From positions 1 to 57,642 of the forward strand of contig NZ_LQIT01000037.1 of the NCBI RefSeq assembly GCF_001499965.1: a stretch of 57,642 nt of DNA, given 5' to 3'. Position 1 is the first letter of the stretch; every line of letters starts with the position of its first letter. The translations under genes and the position numbers were made by a program. Origin of the DNA: Mycobacterium sp. GA-2829. GTDB lineage: Bacteria > Actinomycetota > Actinomycetes > Mycobacteriales > Mycobacteriaceae. Below are positions 49,431-56,934 of the stretch, piece by piece. The notes beneath the pieces were generated by a model, which saw only the letters and a program-made list of their open reading frames with translations, was not told the DNA's origin and did not search any database.

Positions 49431-50183
49431 ATGGCACACATCAACATCAGCGATGACCTGCAGGGCAAGGTCGCCATCGTCACCGGCGCCGCGAGCGGTA
49501 TCGGCCGCGCCACCACCCGGCTCTTCGCCGAACATGGCATGACCGTGATCGCCGAGGACGTCGATTCCGGTGTCGAGCAGCAGTACGCCGACACCGACTC
49601 CGTCGTCGCCTTCGTCGGCGATGTGGGGCAGGAGCGGACCGCCGTCGAGGCGGTTGACCTGGCGACCCGCGAGTTCGGCAGGGTCGACGTCCTGGTCAAC
49701 AACGCGGGGACCATCGTCAACAAGACGGTCGTCGACACCACGCTCGACGAGTGGAACCGCATCCTGACCACCAATGTGACCGGGGCGTTCCTGCACACCC
49801 GCGAGGCGATGAAGGCCATGATCCCGCACGCGAGCGGTTCGATCGTCAACATCGGGTCCTACGCCTGCTTCCAGGCGTTCCCCACGATCTCGGCCTATGC
49901 CGCCTCCAAGGGCGCACTCGCCCAGCTGACCCGAACGGCGGCGCTCGAAGGTGTCGAACACGGCGTGCGCGTCAACGCGATCGGCGTCGGCGACACCGTC
50001 ACCAACATCCTCGGCGACCCGAACGACCTCGCCGAGCACGGGAAGGGCGCACCCATGCGGCGGGCGGCGGATCCGAGCGAAATCGCCAACGCCGTCGCAT
50101 TCCTCGCCTCGGACCTGGCGAGCTACGCCGTCGGAGCGGTGTGGATGCTCGACGGCGGGATGAGCGTCGCCGTCCCCAACTAG
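49431..50183 (+). CDS. Short-chain dehydrogenase/reductase under TetR control
   Basis: 250 residues. VTGAASGIGRATTRLF, NNAGTIVNKT, Ser in IVNIGSYACF, Tyr and Lys in AYAASKGAL, and the end GAVWMLDGGMSVAVPN. ATG 49431 has AAAGGAG at proper distance; ATG 49410 and 49425 are upstream in frame but the first begins in the operator edge. The TetR gene follows after 22 bases with its own AGGAGG, so this is a self-regulated enzyme/repressor operon. Substrate unknown. Confidence 0.88.
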   Translation: MAHINISDDLQGKVAIVTGAASGIGRATTRLFAEHGMTVIAEDVDSGVEQQYADTDSVVAFVGDVGQERTAVEAVDLATREFGRVDVLVNNAGTIVNKTVVDTTLDEWNRILTTNVTGAFLHTREAMKAMIPHASGSIVNIGSYACFQAFPTISAYAASKGALAQLTRTAALEGVEHGVRVNAIGVGDTVTNILGDPNDLAEHGKGAPMRRAADPSEIANAVAFLASDLASYAVGAVWMLDGGMSVAVPN

Positions 50184-50205
50184 CTCACGAGGAGGCCTCG
50201 GAACC

Positions 50206-50790
50206 ATGACCGATGCCACGGTGCGCCCCCGCGGTGCGGCAGTGACCGGTGCGATCCTGTCCGCCGCCCGGGAACTGATCGACCAGAACGGTCTGGACTC
50301 GCTCACCGCGGAGGGCGTCGCGGCGCGGGCCGGGGTCGGCAAGACCACGGTGTACCGGCGCTGGCCCAACGTGTGGGCGCTCGTCGTCGACGCCTTCCTC
50401 GAGGACGTCAGCGCGATCGCGCCCATCACCGAGGGGGCCACGGTGCGCGAGGGTTTCCGAGCCTCGATGCGGTCCCTGGTGCGGGCGTACCGCGGCCCGA
50501 CGGGTCAGTTGCTGCGTGCCGTCATCGGGCGGGCGCAGGTGGACGACGTGCTGCGCGAGGAGGTCCGCAACCGCTGGGTCGAACCCCGCCGCGACGCCGC
50601 CCGTGACCTCGTGCGGCGGGGGATCGAGTCCGGGGAACTGCGCGACGACCTCGACGTCGACGTCGTCCTCGACACCCTGTACGGGCCGATCTACCACCGA
50701 ATCCTGGTGCCCTACAACGGCGCCGACCTCACCGACGCGTTCGTCGACGCCATCGTCGACCATGTCTTCGGCGGACTGGAGAGGCCATGA
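50206..50790 (+). CDS. TetR-family repressor
   Basis: 194 residues. HTH: GAILSAARELIDQNGLDSLTAEGVAARAGVGKTTVYRRWPN. The C-terminal domain has the TetR_C_16-like ending ITHRILVPYNGA-type segment (YGPIYHRILVPYNGADLTDAFVDAIVDHVF). It is co-transcribed with the SDR gene upstream. The palindrome at 49393-49409 is the expected operator. It converges with the DHFR-family remnant. Confidence 0.9.
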   Translation: MTDATVRPRGAAVTGAILSAARELIDQNGLDSLTAEGVAARAGVGKTTVYRRWPNVWALVVDAFLEDVSAIAPITEGATVREGFRASMRSLVRAYRGPTGQLLRAVIGRAQVDDVLREEVRNRWVEPRRDAARDLVRRGIESGELRDDLDVDVVLDTLYGPIYHRILVPYNGADLTDAFVDAIVDHVFGGLERP

Positions 50791-50791
50791 G

Positions 50792-51153
50792 TCAGGCGCG
50801 TTCGCTCATATCACCGGTCGCCGGCGTGCCCTCGGCGAGGCCGTAGCGCAGGTACACGGTGCCCTTCGGACTCGCCGCGGGCGGATCGAGCAGGACCAGA
50901 TTGGTGGGAACGGCGCCGCCGTCGAACACCTTCTTGCCGGCGCCGAGCACGATCGGGTGGATCCACAGGTCGATGCGGTCGAACAGCTTCTCGCGCAACA
51001 GGGTCTGCACGAACCCCAGGCTCCCGACGACCTTGATCCGCTCGTGGCGGTCACGGAGACGCGTGACCTCACCGGTCAGATCGTGGCCCAGCTGTGTCGA
51101 GCCCTCCCATGACAGGTCCGGACGGCCCGGGAGGCCACGTACTTGGGGCCGGT
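50792..51153 (-). pseudogene. Remnant of a DHFR/RibD C-terminal-domain family gene
   Basis: The C-terminal half is well preserved (LSWEGSTQLGHDL, ERIKVVGSLGFVQTLL, DLWIHPIVLGAGKKVFDGG, LVLLDPP). The usual upstream segment KYVASR is present but in another frame (about 51147-51130), directly after the MarR stop. The N-terminal half of the protein is absent. So the gene has lost its 5' part, has a one-base frameshift near 51115-51130, and abuts the MarR gene. It cannot make a normal enzyme. Confidence 0.75.
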
Positions 51154-51657
51154 TCAGTCGCCGACCGCGGCACACACCTTCCTGAGCAGATCCGCGAGCG
51201 TCACCCGCTCGGCGGGGGTCAGTGCGGCGATCAACTGGCCGTCGGCGGCCAGGCGGCGCGGTAACTGCTCGTCGATGACGGCCCGTCCCACGTCAGTCAG
51301 CGCGAGCAGGACCACGCGGCCGTCGCGTTCGGACTTCTGCCGCACCACCAGTTCCCGGCGGACCAGGCTGTCGGCGATCTTGGTGATCGACGCGCCGCTG
51401 AGCAGCGTGGTGGACACGACTTCGCTGGCCCGCAGTGGTCGCTCGGCCCGGGCGAGGGCGCTGAGCACGCTGAACTCCGACCGGGTCAGGCCGTGTGGTT
51501 CCAGTTCGAGGTCGAGTCGGTGATTGCAGATCGAGGCGATCCGCTGGACGCGGCCGAGGATGTCGATGGGTGAGGTGTCGAGGTCAGGCCGCGTGTGTGC
51601 CCACTCGCGGCGGACCTGGTCGACGGTGTCGCCGGCCGCCTGAACTGCACTGCTCAC
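51154..51657 (-). CDS. MarR-family regulator
   Basis: 167 residues. The winged helix is visible: LTRSEFSVLSALARAERPLRASEVVSTTLLSGASITKIADSLVRRELVVRQKSERDGRVVLLALTDVGR. GTG 51657 is set by a TAGGCT box. It is divergent from a FUSC-family membrane protein gene, and an AT-rich region with inverted and direct repeats lies between, so it probably represses the transporter. The 3' end runs into a DHFR-family remnant. Confidence 0.9.
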   Translation of the reverse strand: MSSAVQAAGDTVDQVRREWAHTRPDLDTSPIDILGRVQRIASICNHRLDLELEPHGLTRSEFSVLSALARAERPLRASEVVSTTLLSGASITKIADSLVRRELVVRQKSERDGRVVLLALTDVGRAVIDEQLPRRLAADGQLIAALTPAERVTLADLLRKVCAAVGD

Positions 51658-51663
51658 GGGGCC

Positions 51664-51669
51664 AGCCTA
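51664..51669 (-). promoter_or_regulatory. -10 box TAGGCT for leaderless marR-type gene
   Basis: On the minus strand TAGGCT ends six bases before GTG 51657. Confidence 0.5.
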
Positions 51670-51679
51670 CCGAATTTAG

Positions 51680-51707
51680 TTCATTGGTAAAACAACGGTA
51701 AAATGAA
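51680..51707. promoter_or_regulatory. MarR-type control region: TTCATT-N16-AATGAA, GGTAAAA repeats and TAAAAT -10 box
   Basis: Inverted arms 51680-51685 and 51702-51707, with two direct GGTAAAA copies 11 bases apart (51686-51692, 51697-51703). TAAAAT at 51699-51704 is a good -10 box for the FUSC gene, seven bases before GTG 51712. Binding here would block both divergent promoters. Confidence 0.5.
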
Positions 51708-52827
51708 TCGAGTGTCTGTCACCCTCACTCGACATCTCGGTCATCGATGGACCGCCCTCACGCACGCCGTCTCACCGAGCGCATGGCGGGGCGTGCTGCG
51801 CATCGACGCGCACAGGGCCGGTTTCGCCGCACCCCTGCGCGTCGGTGTCGCGGTCACGGTCGTCTTCCTCGTCGGGGGCCTGACAGGCCAGCACCTCCTT
51901 GCCGGATTCGCCGCGCTGGGGGCGTTGGTGTCGGCGTTCTGCCGACCGGATCCCTATCCCGTGCGTGCCGGCCGGCTCGCCGTCCTCGGCGTCGGGATCA
52001 CCGCCGCGATCGGCATCGGTGCGACGCTCGGGGCGACCGGCGCCGACAGCTACGTCGTGACCGCCGTGATCGCCGTATTGGCCGGTGCGGCGGCGTATCT
52101 CGTGTGGGCGCTGCACATCGTCGGACCCGGTGCCGTCGTCTTCGTGTTCGGTGCCGCGGGCGCCCAGTCGTTCGCACACGACGCCGGTGACATCGCGCTG
52201 GCGATGGGCGTCACGCTCGGGGGAGCGGTCATCGGCGTCCTCGCCGCACTCGCGCCGTGGCTGCTGCACGGGCTGCGCGGGGAGCGGAGTGCCGCCCGGC
52301 GGGAGTCGTTGTGGGTCACGCTGACCCGGGCGCCCCACCGGGCGCTGCTCACGCGCGGCGTCCGCATCACGATCGCGGGTGTGCTGGCCGCGGCGATCGC
52401 GATGGCCCTCGGGTTCGACCACCCGCTGTGGGCGACGATGGGTGCGGTGGCCGCGATGCAGGGCGTCGGTTACCACGTCACGGTTCATCGCGGAGTGCAG
52501 CGACTGCTCGGCAACGTCGCGGGCGCTCTGCTGGCGGCCGGACTGCTTGCGCTGCCGCTGGGCTACTGGGGTGCGGTGGCCGCGATCATCGTGTTCCAGG
52601 TCGTGGCTGAGGTCGCCTCGACAGTGAACTACGCGGTGACGTCGATGGCCGTGACGCCGATGGCGCTGCTGCTCACCGGACTCGGCGCCGGACTCGCGCC
52701 GGCGGTGGCCCTCGACCGGGTGCTCGACACCGCCGTCGGAATCGTGGTGGGGATCGTCGTCGCGGCGGTCACGATCAGCGGCGCGGACGCCGAGCACCTG
52801 CGCTCACGCGCTGCGGTCGGGTCGTGA
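51703..52827 (+). CDS. FUSC-family (aromatic acid exporter-like) membrane protein
   Basis: 374 residues. Two blocks of four to five membrane helices (about 45-190 and 220-360) with FUSC-like motifs, such as the first-block ALGALVSAFCRPDPYPVRA and the second-block HPLWATMGAVAAMQGVGYHVTVHRGVQRLLGNVAGALL. Related proteins export aromatic acids or other organic anions. The start is ATG 51703, or GTG 51712 if the TAAAAT box makes a leaderless message. The divergent MarR gene is its probable regulator. The 3' end overlaps the convergent NDH-2 gene by 24 bases. Confidence 0.82.
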   Translation: MNRVSVTLTRHLGHRWTALTHAVSPSAWRGVLRIDAHRAGFAAPLRVGVAVTVVFLVGGLTGQHLLAGFAALGALVSAFCRPDPYPVRAGRLAVLGVGITAAIGIGATLGATGADSYVVTAVIAVLAGAAAYLVWALHIVGPGAVVFVFGAAGAQSFAHDAGDIALAMGVTLGGAVIGVLAALAPWLLHGLRGERSAARRESLWVTLTRAPHRALLTRGVRITIAGVLAAAIAMALGFDHPLWATMGAVAAMQGVGYHVTVHRGVQRLLGNVAGALLAAGLLALPLGYWGAVAAIIVFQVVAEVASTVNYAVTSMAVTPMALLLTGLGAGLAPAVALDRVLDTAVGIVVGIVVAAVTISGADAEHLRSRAAVGS

Positions 52828-54159
52828 ATTGTTGCCCTGATGCACGGGCGACTCCCAGGTGTAGGGCTCCTCGGGGTGGCCTGACCCGCCGAGGATGAAG
52901 GTGCGGTCGCTGCGGTTGGCCCGCACGATGGTCGCCAGCCACGTGCCCACCGTGCTGAACCGGTTGCGCACGCCCGTGAGGAACGCGATGTGGATGAACC
53001 CCCATCCGAGCCAGCCCGGCAGACCGGTCAGCTTGACCGGACCGGCCTGCAACAGGGCGTGCCCGCGGCTGATGTAGGCGGCGGACCCGAGGTCGCGGTA
53101 GCGGAAGTCCTTGCGCCGCTTGTGTTCCAGGTCCCGTCGGATGCTCGCCGCGGCGTGCAGACCGCCCTGCATGGCGTTCTCCGCGACCCCGGGCAGACCG
53201 TCACGGCCGGCGAGGTCACCGATCACGAACACCTCGGGATGGCCGGGCACCGACAGGTCGGCGTCGACCGTGATGCGCCCCGACCGGTCGGTGTCGGCGC
53301 CGAGTATCTCCGCGGCATGCCGCGCGAACGGCACCGCCTCGACACCAGCCGTCCACAGCACCGTGCGGGTCGCGTGATCCGTGCTCGCGCCGCCCTTCTT
53401 CGCCGTCACGGTGATCCCGTCGCGCCGGACATCGGTGACGTGCACGCCGAAGTGCAGCTCCACGCCCAATCTCTCGAGTTGGTGCCGGGCCCGCTCGGAG
53501 AGCCCGGGCGCGAAGCTCTTGAGCACCCGGTCGCCGCCGTCGAACAGCAGCACCCGGGCCTCCTCCGGGTCGATGCTGTGGAACTCGTTGGCCAGCGCCC
53601 GTGTGGCGAGTTCGCGGATCTGGCCGGCCAATTCGACACCGGTCGGGCCCGCCCCGGTGACCGCGAACGTCAGCCACTGGTCGCGTTCCGGCCCGGCGGG
53701 CAGCGTTTCGGCGATCTCGAACGCGGCGAACACGCGCCGACGGATGCTCAGCGCATCGTCGAGTGTCTTCATCCCGGGCGCCCACGCGGCGAATTCCTCT
53801 TTCCCGAAATAGGACTGCCGCATGCCCGCCGCGATCACGAGATAGTCGTACTCGAGCTCGAACGTCGACTCGTCGGGGCGCCGCGCGGTGACCCGGCGGG
53901 CGTCCGCGTCGAGCCGGACGGCCTCCCCGAGCAGTGTGGTGACGTTGCGGTGTTCGGCCAACTCCTCACGTAGCGACCGGCTGATCTGGCCGATGCTCAG
54001 CGTCCCCGTCGCGCACTGGTAGAGCAGCGGCTGGAACACATGGCAGGCGGCGCGGTCGAGCAACGTGACGTCGACGTCGACGTTCCGGAAGCGGCGAGCG
54101 CAGAACAGGCCGCCGAAGCCGCCGCCGATGATCAGTACCTTGGGTCGTCCGTTTCCCAT
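52804..54159 (-). CDS. Type II NADH dehydrogenase (NDH-2 family)
   Basis: 451 residues. The FAD motif is VLIIGGGFGGLFCARRF and the NADH motif is FAVTGAGPTGVELAGQIREL. HVFQPLLYQCATG and TVLWTAGVEAVPFA are family marks, and VFVIGDLAG completes the FAD site. A C-terminal amphipathic part (WLGWGFIHIAFLTGVRNRF) attaches it to the membrane. It passes electrons from NADH to menaquinone without pumping protons. Mycobacteria usually have one or two Ndh proteins, and I cannot tell whether this is the main one or an accessory copy. GAGGAG lies before ATG 54159. Confidence 0.9.
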   Translation of the reverse strand: MGNGRPKVLIIGGGFGGLFCARRFRNVDVDVTLLDRAACHVFQPLLYQCATGTLSIGQISRSLREELAEHRNVTTLLGEAVRLDADARRVTARRPDESTFELEYDYLVIAAGMRQSYFGKEEFAAWAPGMKTLDDALSIRRRVFAAFEIAETLPAGPERDQWLTFAVTGAGPTGVELAGQIRELATRALANEFHSIDPEEARVLLFDGGDRVLKSFAPGLSERARHQLERLGVELHFGVHVTDVRRDGITVTAKKGGASTDHATRTVLWTAGVEAVPFARHAAEILGADTDRSGRITVDADLSVPGHPEVFVIGDLAGRDGLPGVAENAMQGGLHAAASIRRDLEHKRRKDFRYRDLGSAAYISRGHALLQAGPVKLTGLPGWLGWGFIHIAFLTGVRNRFSTVGTWLATIVRANRSDRTFILGGSGHPEEPYTWESPVHQGNNSRPDRSA

Positions 54160-54195
54160 GCCGCATTATCTCCTCGCGGAGATCGCGGCTCGGCA

Positions 54196-55089
54196 CTAGA
54201 CCGGTTGGGCCGCGAGGTAGTGGCCCTGCGCGAGGTCGTCGAGCAGGCCGGGGCGCGTGGGCTGCCAGCCGAACCGATCCCGGGTGAGCGCACTGGACGC
54301 CGGGAGATCCTGGCCGAAAAATGCGCCGAGCCAACCGAAATGGTCGTAGATGGTGTCGGCGGGTACGGACCTGGTCGGCAGCGACAGCCCACGCCCGATG
54401 GCCTCGGCGATGTCGCGGGTGGGGATGCCCTCCTCGGCGATCGCGTGCAACACCGTCCCCGCCGGAGCCGACTCGACCGCCGACCGGAACAGCACCGCCG
54501 CATCGTCGCGGTGCACCGCGGGCCAGCGGTTGGCGCCGTCGCCCGGATAGGCCGAGACCCCCTTATCGCGGGCGATGGCCACCAGCCGGGCGACGAATCC
54601 GTGGTCCCCGGCGCCGTGCACGGTCGGCGCCAACCGGACCACCGAAGCCCGTACGCCCTTGTCGGCGAACGCCAGCGTCGCCTGTTCGGAGACGCGCGGC
54701 GTGCCCTCACCGGCGGGCAGGTCTTCGGTGAGGAGCCGACCCGGTGCGTGGCCGGCCGTGCCGCTGGCGACCACCAGCGGCCGGTCCGATCCCGCCAGCG
54801 CCCGCCCGAGCGTCTCGATGGCGCGACGGTCGAGTTCGCCCGCCGCCGAGAAGTTCTCGAAGTCGTGGCGAAAGGCCAGATGGATGACGCCGTCGGCGTT
54901 CTCGGCGCCGCGGCGCAGCCCGTCGAGGTCCTCCAGGTCACCGCGGTGCACCTCGGCGCCGTGTGCGGTGAGTGCCTGCGCGGAGTCTTCGGAACGGGCG
55001 AGGCCGAGCACCTGGTGGCCGCCGTGGATCAGTTCGGGCACCACCGCCGACCCGACCCAGCCGGACGCTCCGGTGACGAATACACGCAT
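54196..55089 (-). CDS. NAD-dependent epimerase/dehydratase-type (atypical SDR)
   Basis: 297 residues. MRVFVTGASGWVGSAVVPELI gives the cofactor loop; LARSEDSA and GDLEDLDGL follow, then VIHLAF. The SDR catalytic Tyr-Lys pair is not obvious, as in NAD(P)H-binding or quinone-sensor relatives. ATG 55089 has AAGGAGGAAG upstream. It is divergent from a TetR gene across two palindromes, so the repressor probably controls it. Substrate unknown. Confidence 0.85.
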   Translation of the reverse strand: MRVFVTGASGWVGSAVVPELIHGGHQVLGLARSEDSAQALTAHGAEVHRGDLEDLDGLRRGAENADGVIHLAFRHDFENFSAAGELDRRAIETLGRALAGSDRPLVVASGTAGHAPGRLLTEDLPAGEGTPRVSEQATLAFADKGVRASVVRLAPTVHGAGDHGFVARLVAIARDKGVSAYPGDGANRWPAVHRDDAAVLFRSAVESAPAGTVLHAIAEEGIPTRDIAEAIGRGLSLPTRSVPADTIYDHFGWLGAFFGQDLPASSALTRDRFGWQPTRPGLLDDLAQGHYLAAQPV

Positions 55090-55111
55090 TGCTTCCTCCT
55101 TGATGTCAGTA

Positions 55112-55126
55112 ACTGTCATCGACAGT
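55112..55126. promoter_or_regulatory. Operator half-site pair ACTGTC-N3-GACAGT
   Basis: Perfect six-base arms with spacer ATC, 23 bases before the epimerase-type gene start. It shares the CTGTC/GACAG core with the second palindrome at 55133-55151. Confidence 0.6.
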
Positions 55127-55132
55127 AATGCT

Positions 55133-55151
55133 GATGACAGCCGCTGTCATC
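55133..55151. promoter_or_regulatory. Operator palindrome GATGACAG-N3-CTGTCATC
   Basis: Perfect eight-base arms with spacer CCG (19 bp), five bases before the TAGTAT box of the TetR gene. It is the strongest palindrome of this divergent region and a likely TetR dimer site. Confidence 0.72.
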
Positions 55152-55155
55152 CCGG

Positions 55156-55161
55156 TAGTAT
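55156..55161 (+). promoter_or_regulatory. -10 box TAGTAT for leaderless TetR gene
   Basis: TAGTAT ends seven bases before GTG 55169 and fixes that start. Confidence 0.6.
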
Positions 55162-55168
55162 TCCCGCC

Positions 55169-55729
55169 GTGGGCCGCTGGCAGCCGAATGCTCAGGGTCG
55201 CCTCGAGGAGGCGGCCCTGTCGCTGTACGCCGAACGCGGCTTCGACCAGACGACGGTGGCGGAGATCGCTGAACGCGCCGGCCTGACGGAGCGGACGTTC
55301 TTCCGCCATTTCGCCGACAAGCGCGAGGTGCTCTTCGGCGGGCAAGACCAGTTGCTCGGCGTGATGACAGAAGCCGTTGCAGCGCAGCAGGATTCGAGCA
55401 GGCCGTTGGATGTGGTCAGCGCCGCCCTGCAGTCTGCCGCCGAGGCTCTCGAGGACCGGCGTCCCCGTTCGCGAATCCGGCAGCAGCTGATCAACAGCCA
55501 TCCCGGGCTCCGGGAACGTGAGCTCATCAAGCTCACCGCGCTGGCGGACGGACTGGCTGAGGCGCTAGTCCGGCGGGGTGTGCAGGACCGGATTGCGCGG
55601 TTGTCCGCCGAAGCCGGCGTCGCGGTGTTCAAGGTGGCGTTCGAGCAGTGGATCGAAAGCGATGACCACGACCTCGCGCACTACGTCCGTGCCGGCATCG
55701 ACGAACTCAAGGCGCTCACCGCGGGCTGA
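55169..55729 (+). CDS. TetR-family repressor
   Basis: 186 residues. HTH: GRLEEAALSLYAERGFDQTTVAEIAERAGLTERTFFRHFADKREVLF. The remainder is a helical ligand domain with no recognisable ligand signature. GTG 55169 is chosen from the TAGTAT box; the frame is open for hundreds of bases upstream, antisense to the epimerase-type gene. It is divergent from that gene, with two palindromes between, so autoregulation and control of the neighbour are likely. Confidence 0.9.
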   Translation: MGRWQPNAQGRLEEAALSLYAERGFDQTTVAEIAERAGLTERTFFRHFADKREVLFGGQDQLLGVMTEAVAAQQDSSRPLDVVSAALQSAAEALEDRRPRSRIRQQLINSHPGLRERELIKLTALADGLAEALVRRGVQDRIARLSAEAGVAVFKVAFEQWIESDDHDLAHYVRAGIDELKALTAG

Positions 55730-56197
55730 AGCTCCCGAGCAGAGCGGCGATCCCGGGACGTCGGAACAGACCAGCGCGACGTCGGCCCGGCCGTCGCGCA
55801 CCGCGGCGGTCTGATCGCGGGTGAAGACGAGCTCGACGGTGTCACTGCCGAACCGCGCAAGATAGGCGCGGACCGGTTCGCGGAGCAGGCGCGCACCGGT
55901 ACCCGGTGGAGTCGCGACGCGCAGCGGGGTGCGGCCGGCGCGCTGCACCAGGCGGACCGCGCGGTCGAGGGCGGCGAGGGTGTCGCGCGCCTCCCGCGCG
56001 AAGACCTCCCCGCCCGCGGTGAGGTCGACGCGACGGCTGGTGCGGTCGAACAGGGGAGTACCCAGCCGTCGTTCGAGCTGTGACATCGCCCGCGACAGCG
56101 GGGGAGCGGCGATGCCGAGTTGTTCGGCCGCGCGGGCGAAGTAGCGTGTCGGCACGGCGAGCAAGTACTCCAGCTCACGGACCTCGACGCGTTTCAT
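55730..56197 (-). pseudogene. LysR-family regulator gene, truncated
   Basis: The start MKRVEVRELEYLLAV and the HTH region FARAAEQLGIAAPPLSRAMSQLERRLGTPLFDRTSRRVDLTAGG are typical of LysR, followed by the first part of the effector domain (LRVATPPGTGARLL, VELVFTRDQTAAVRDGRADVALVCSD). Homology stops near 55745, where the frame runs into the antisense of the TetR gene (reading on to 55565). About 150 residues of the effector domain are missing, and one residue seems lost before the HTH (AVPTRYFARAAE). It lies against other decayed genes. Confidence 0.75.
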
Positions 56198-56396
56198 GTT
56201 GACGGTGGTGTCCGCCGTCCATGGCCGGGTGCGCGCGCGGTCGGCATGCCCACCTCAGATGTCCACGACGAGTTCGCCGCCGATGTCGACCGCGATTGGA
56301 CGCCTCGACCTCCTCACCGTCCTCGATCGCCTGGGCCAGCGCATCGGCCACCTTCAGGAATCGGGCGTCGTAGCGCCCCTGCACCGCTTCGGCCAT
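56198..56396 (-). pseudogene. N-terminal fragment of a serine hydrolase (beta-lactamase/EstB family)
   Basis: The start MAEAVQGRYDARFLKVADALAQAIEDGEEV is followed, after one extra A (56296-56297), by ASIAVDIGGELVVDI in the next frame. A TGA at 56257-56255 then stands where the family has Trp, and GGHADRARTRPWTADTTVN follows. This is the usual N-terminal region of beta-lactamase-fold esterases, before the SxxK motif. The rest is missing: it joins directly to the LysR remnant start. So there is one insertion, one nonsense change and one deletion. Confidence 0.7.
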
Positions 56397-56420
56397 ACCC
56401 TCGACAACGACGCGTCGCAG

Positions 56421-56891
56421 TCAGCCATTCGAGGTCTGAGGCGAATCCCGGTTGATCTTCGCGTGGATCAGATGAGGTCTTGGTGCGACGAGCGCCGGTT
56501 CGAACTGCCGGGCGAGGTCGGTCGTGGTCTCGGCGCGGGTAGCGGGGACGCCGAAGCCGGTTGACGGATCGCGGAGTCCGACGAGAGTTCGACCGCGACG
56601 GCCGAGGTCGCCGATGCGACCACCCTCACGGTCGACCGACGCGTAGCCGGAGTTGTCGAGGATGACCATCGTGACGTCGATTCGCTCGCGGGCCATCGTC
56701 CACAGGGCCGACATGGTGAACATCGCGCTACCGTCGGCCTGCAGCGCGACGACCGGCCGATCCGGTGCGGCGATGGCCGCGCCCAACGCAACCGGCAGCC
56801 CCTGGCCGACCGCGAGGCCGGAGAGTCCCAGCGAATCGTGGCGCGCCGCGGCTGGCATCGCAGGGCCGAGAATGCCGCCGGAGTTAGTCAA
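56421..56891 (-). pseudogene. C-terminal fragment of a thiamine-diphosphate enzyme (acetolactate synthase/MdlC-like)
   Basis: The piece encodes the TPP-binding domain: VGQGLPVALGAAIAAPDRPVVALQADGSAMFTMSALWTMARERIDVTMVILDN, with the GDGS-type metal motif changed to ADGS, then FGVPATRAETTTDLARQF. The upstream two-thirds (about 350 residues) are absent, and the frame meets a TGA soon after TELTNSGG. The Asp of the TPP motif position reads Ala-Asp, so activity would be doubtful even if complete. It is part of a decayed stretch next to the HNH gene. Confidence 0.75.
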
Positions 56892-56934
56892 TTCCGTTGT
56901 GCGTCAACGGGTGTTGACGGCGCCCGGACTCGGG

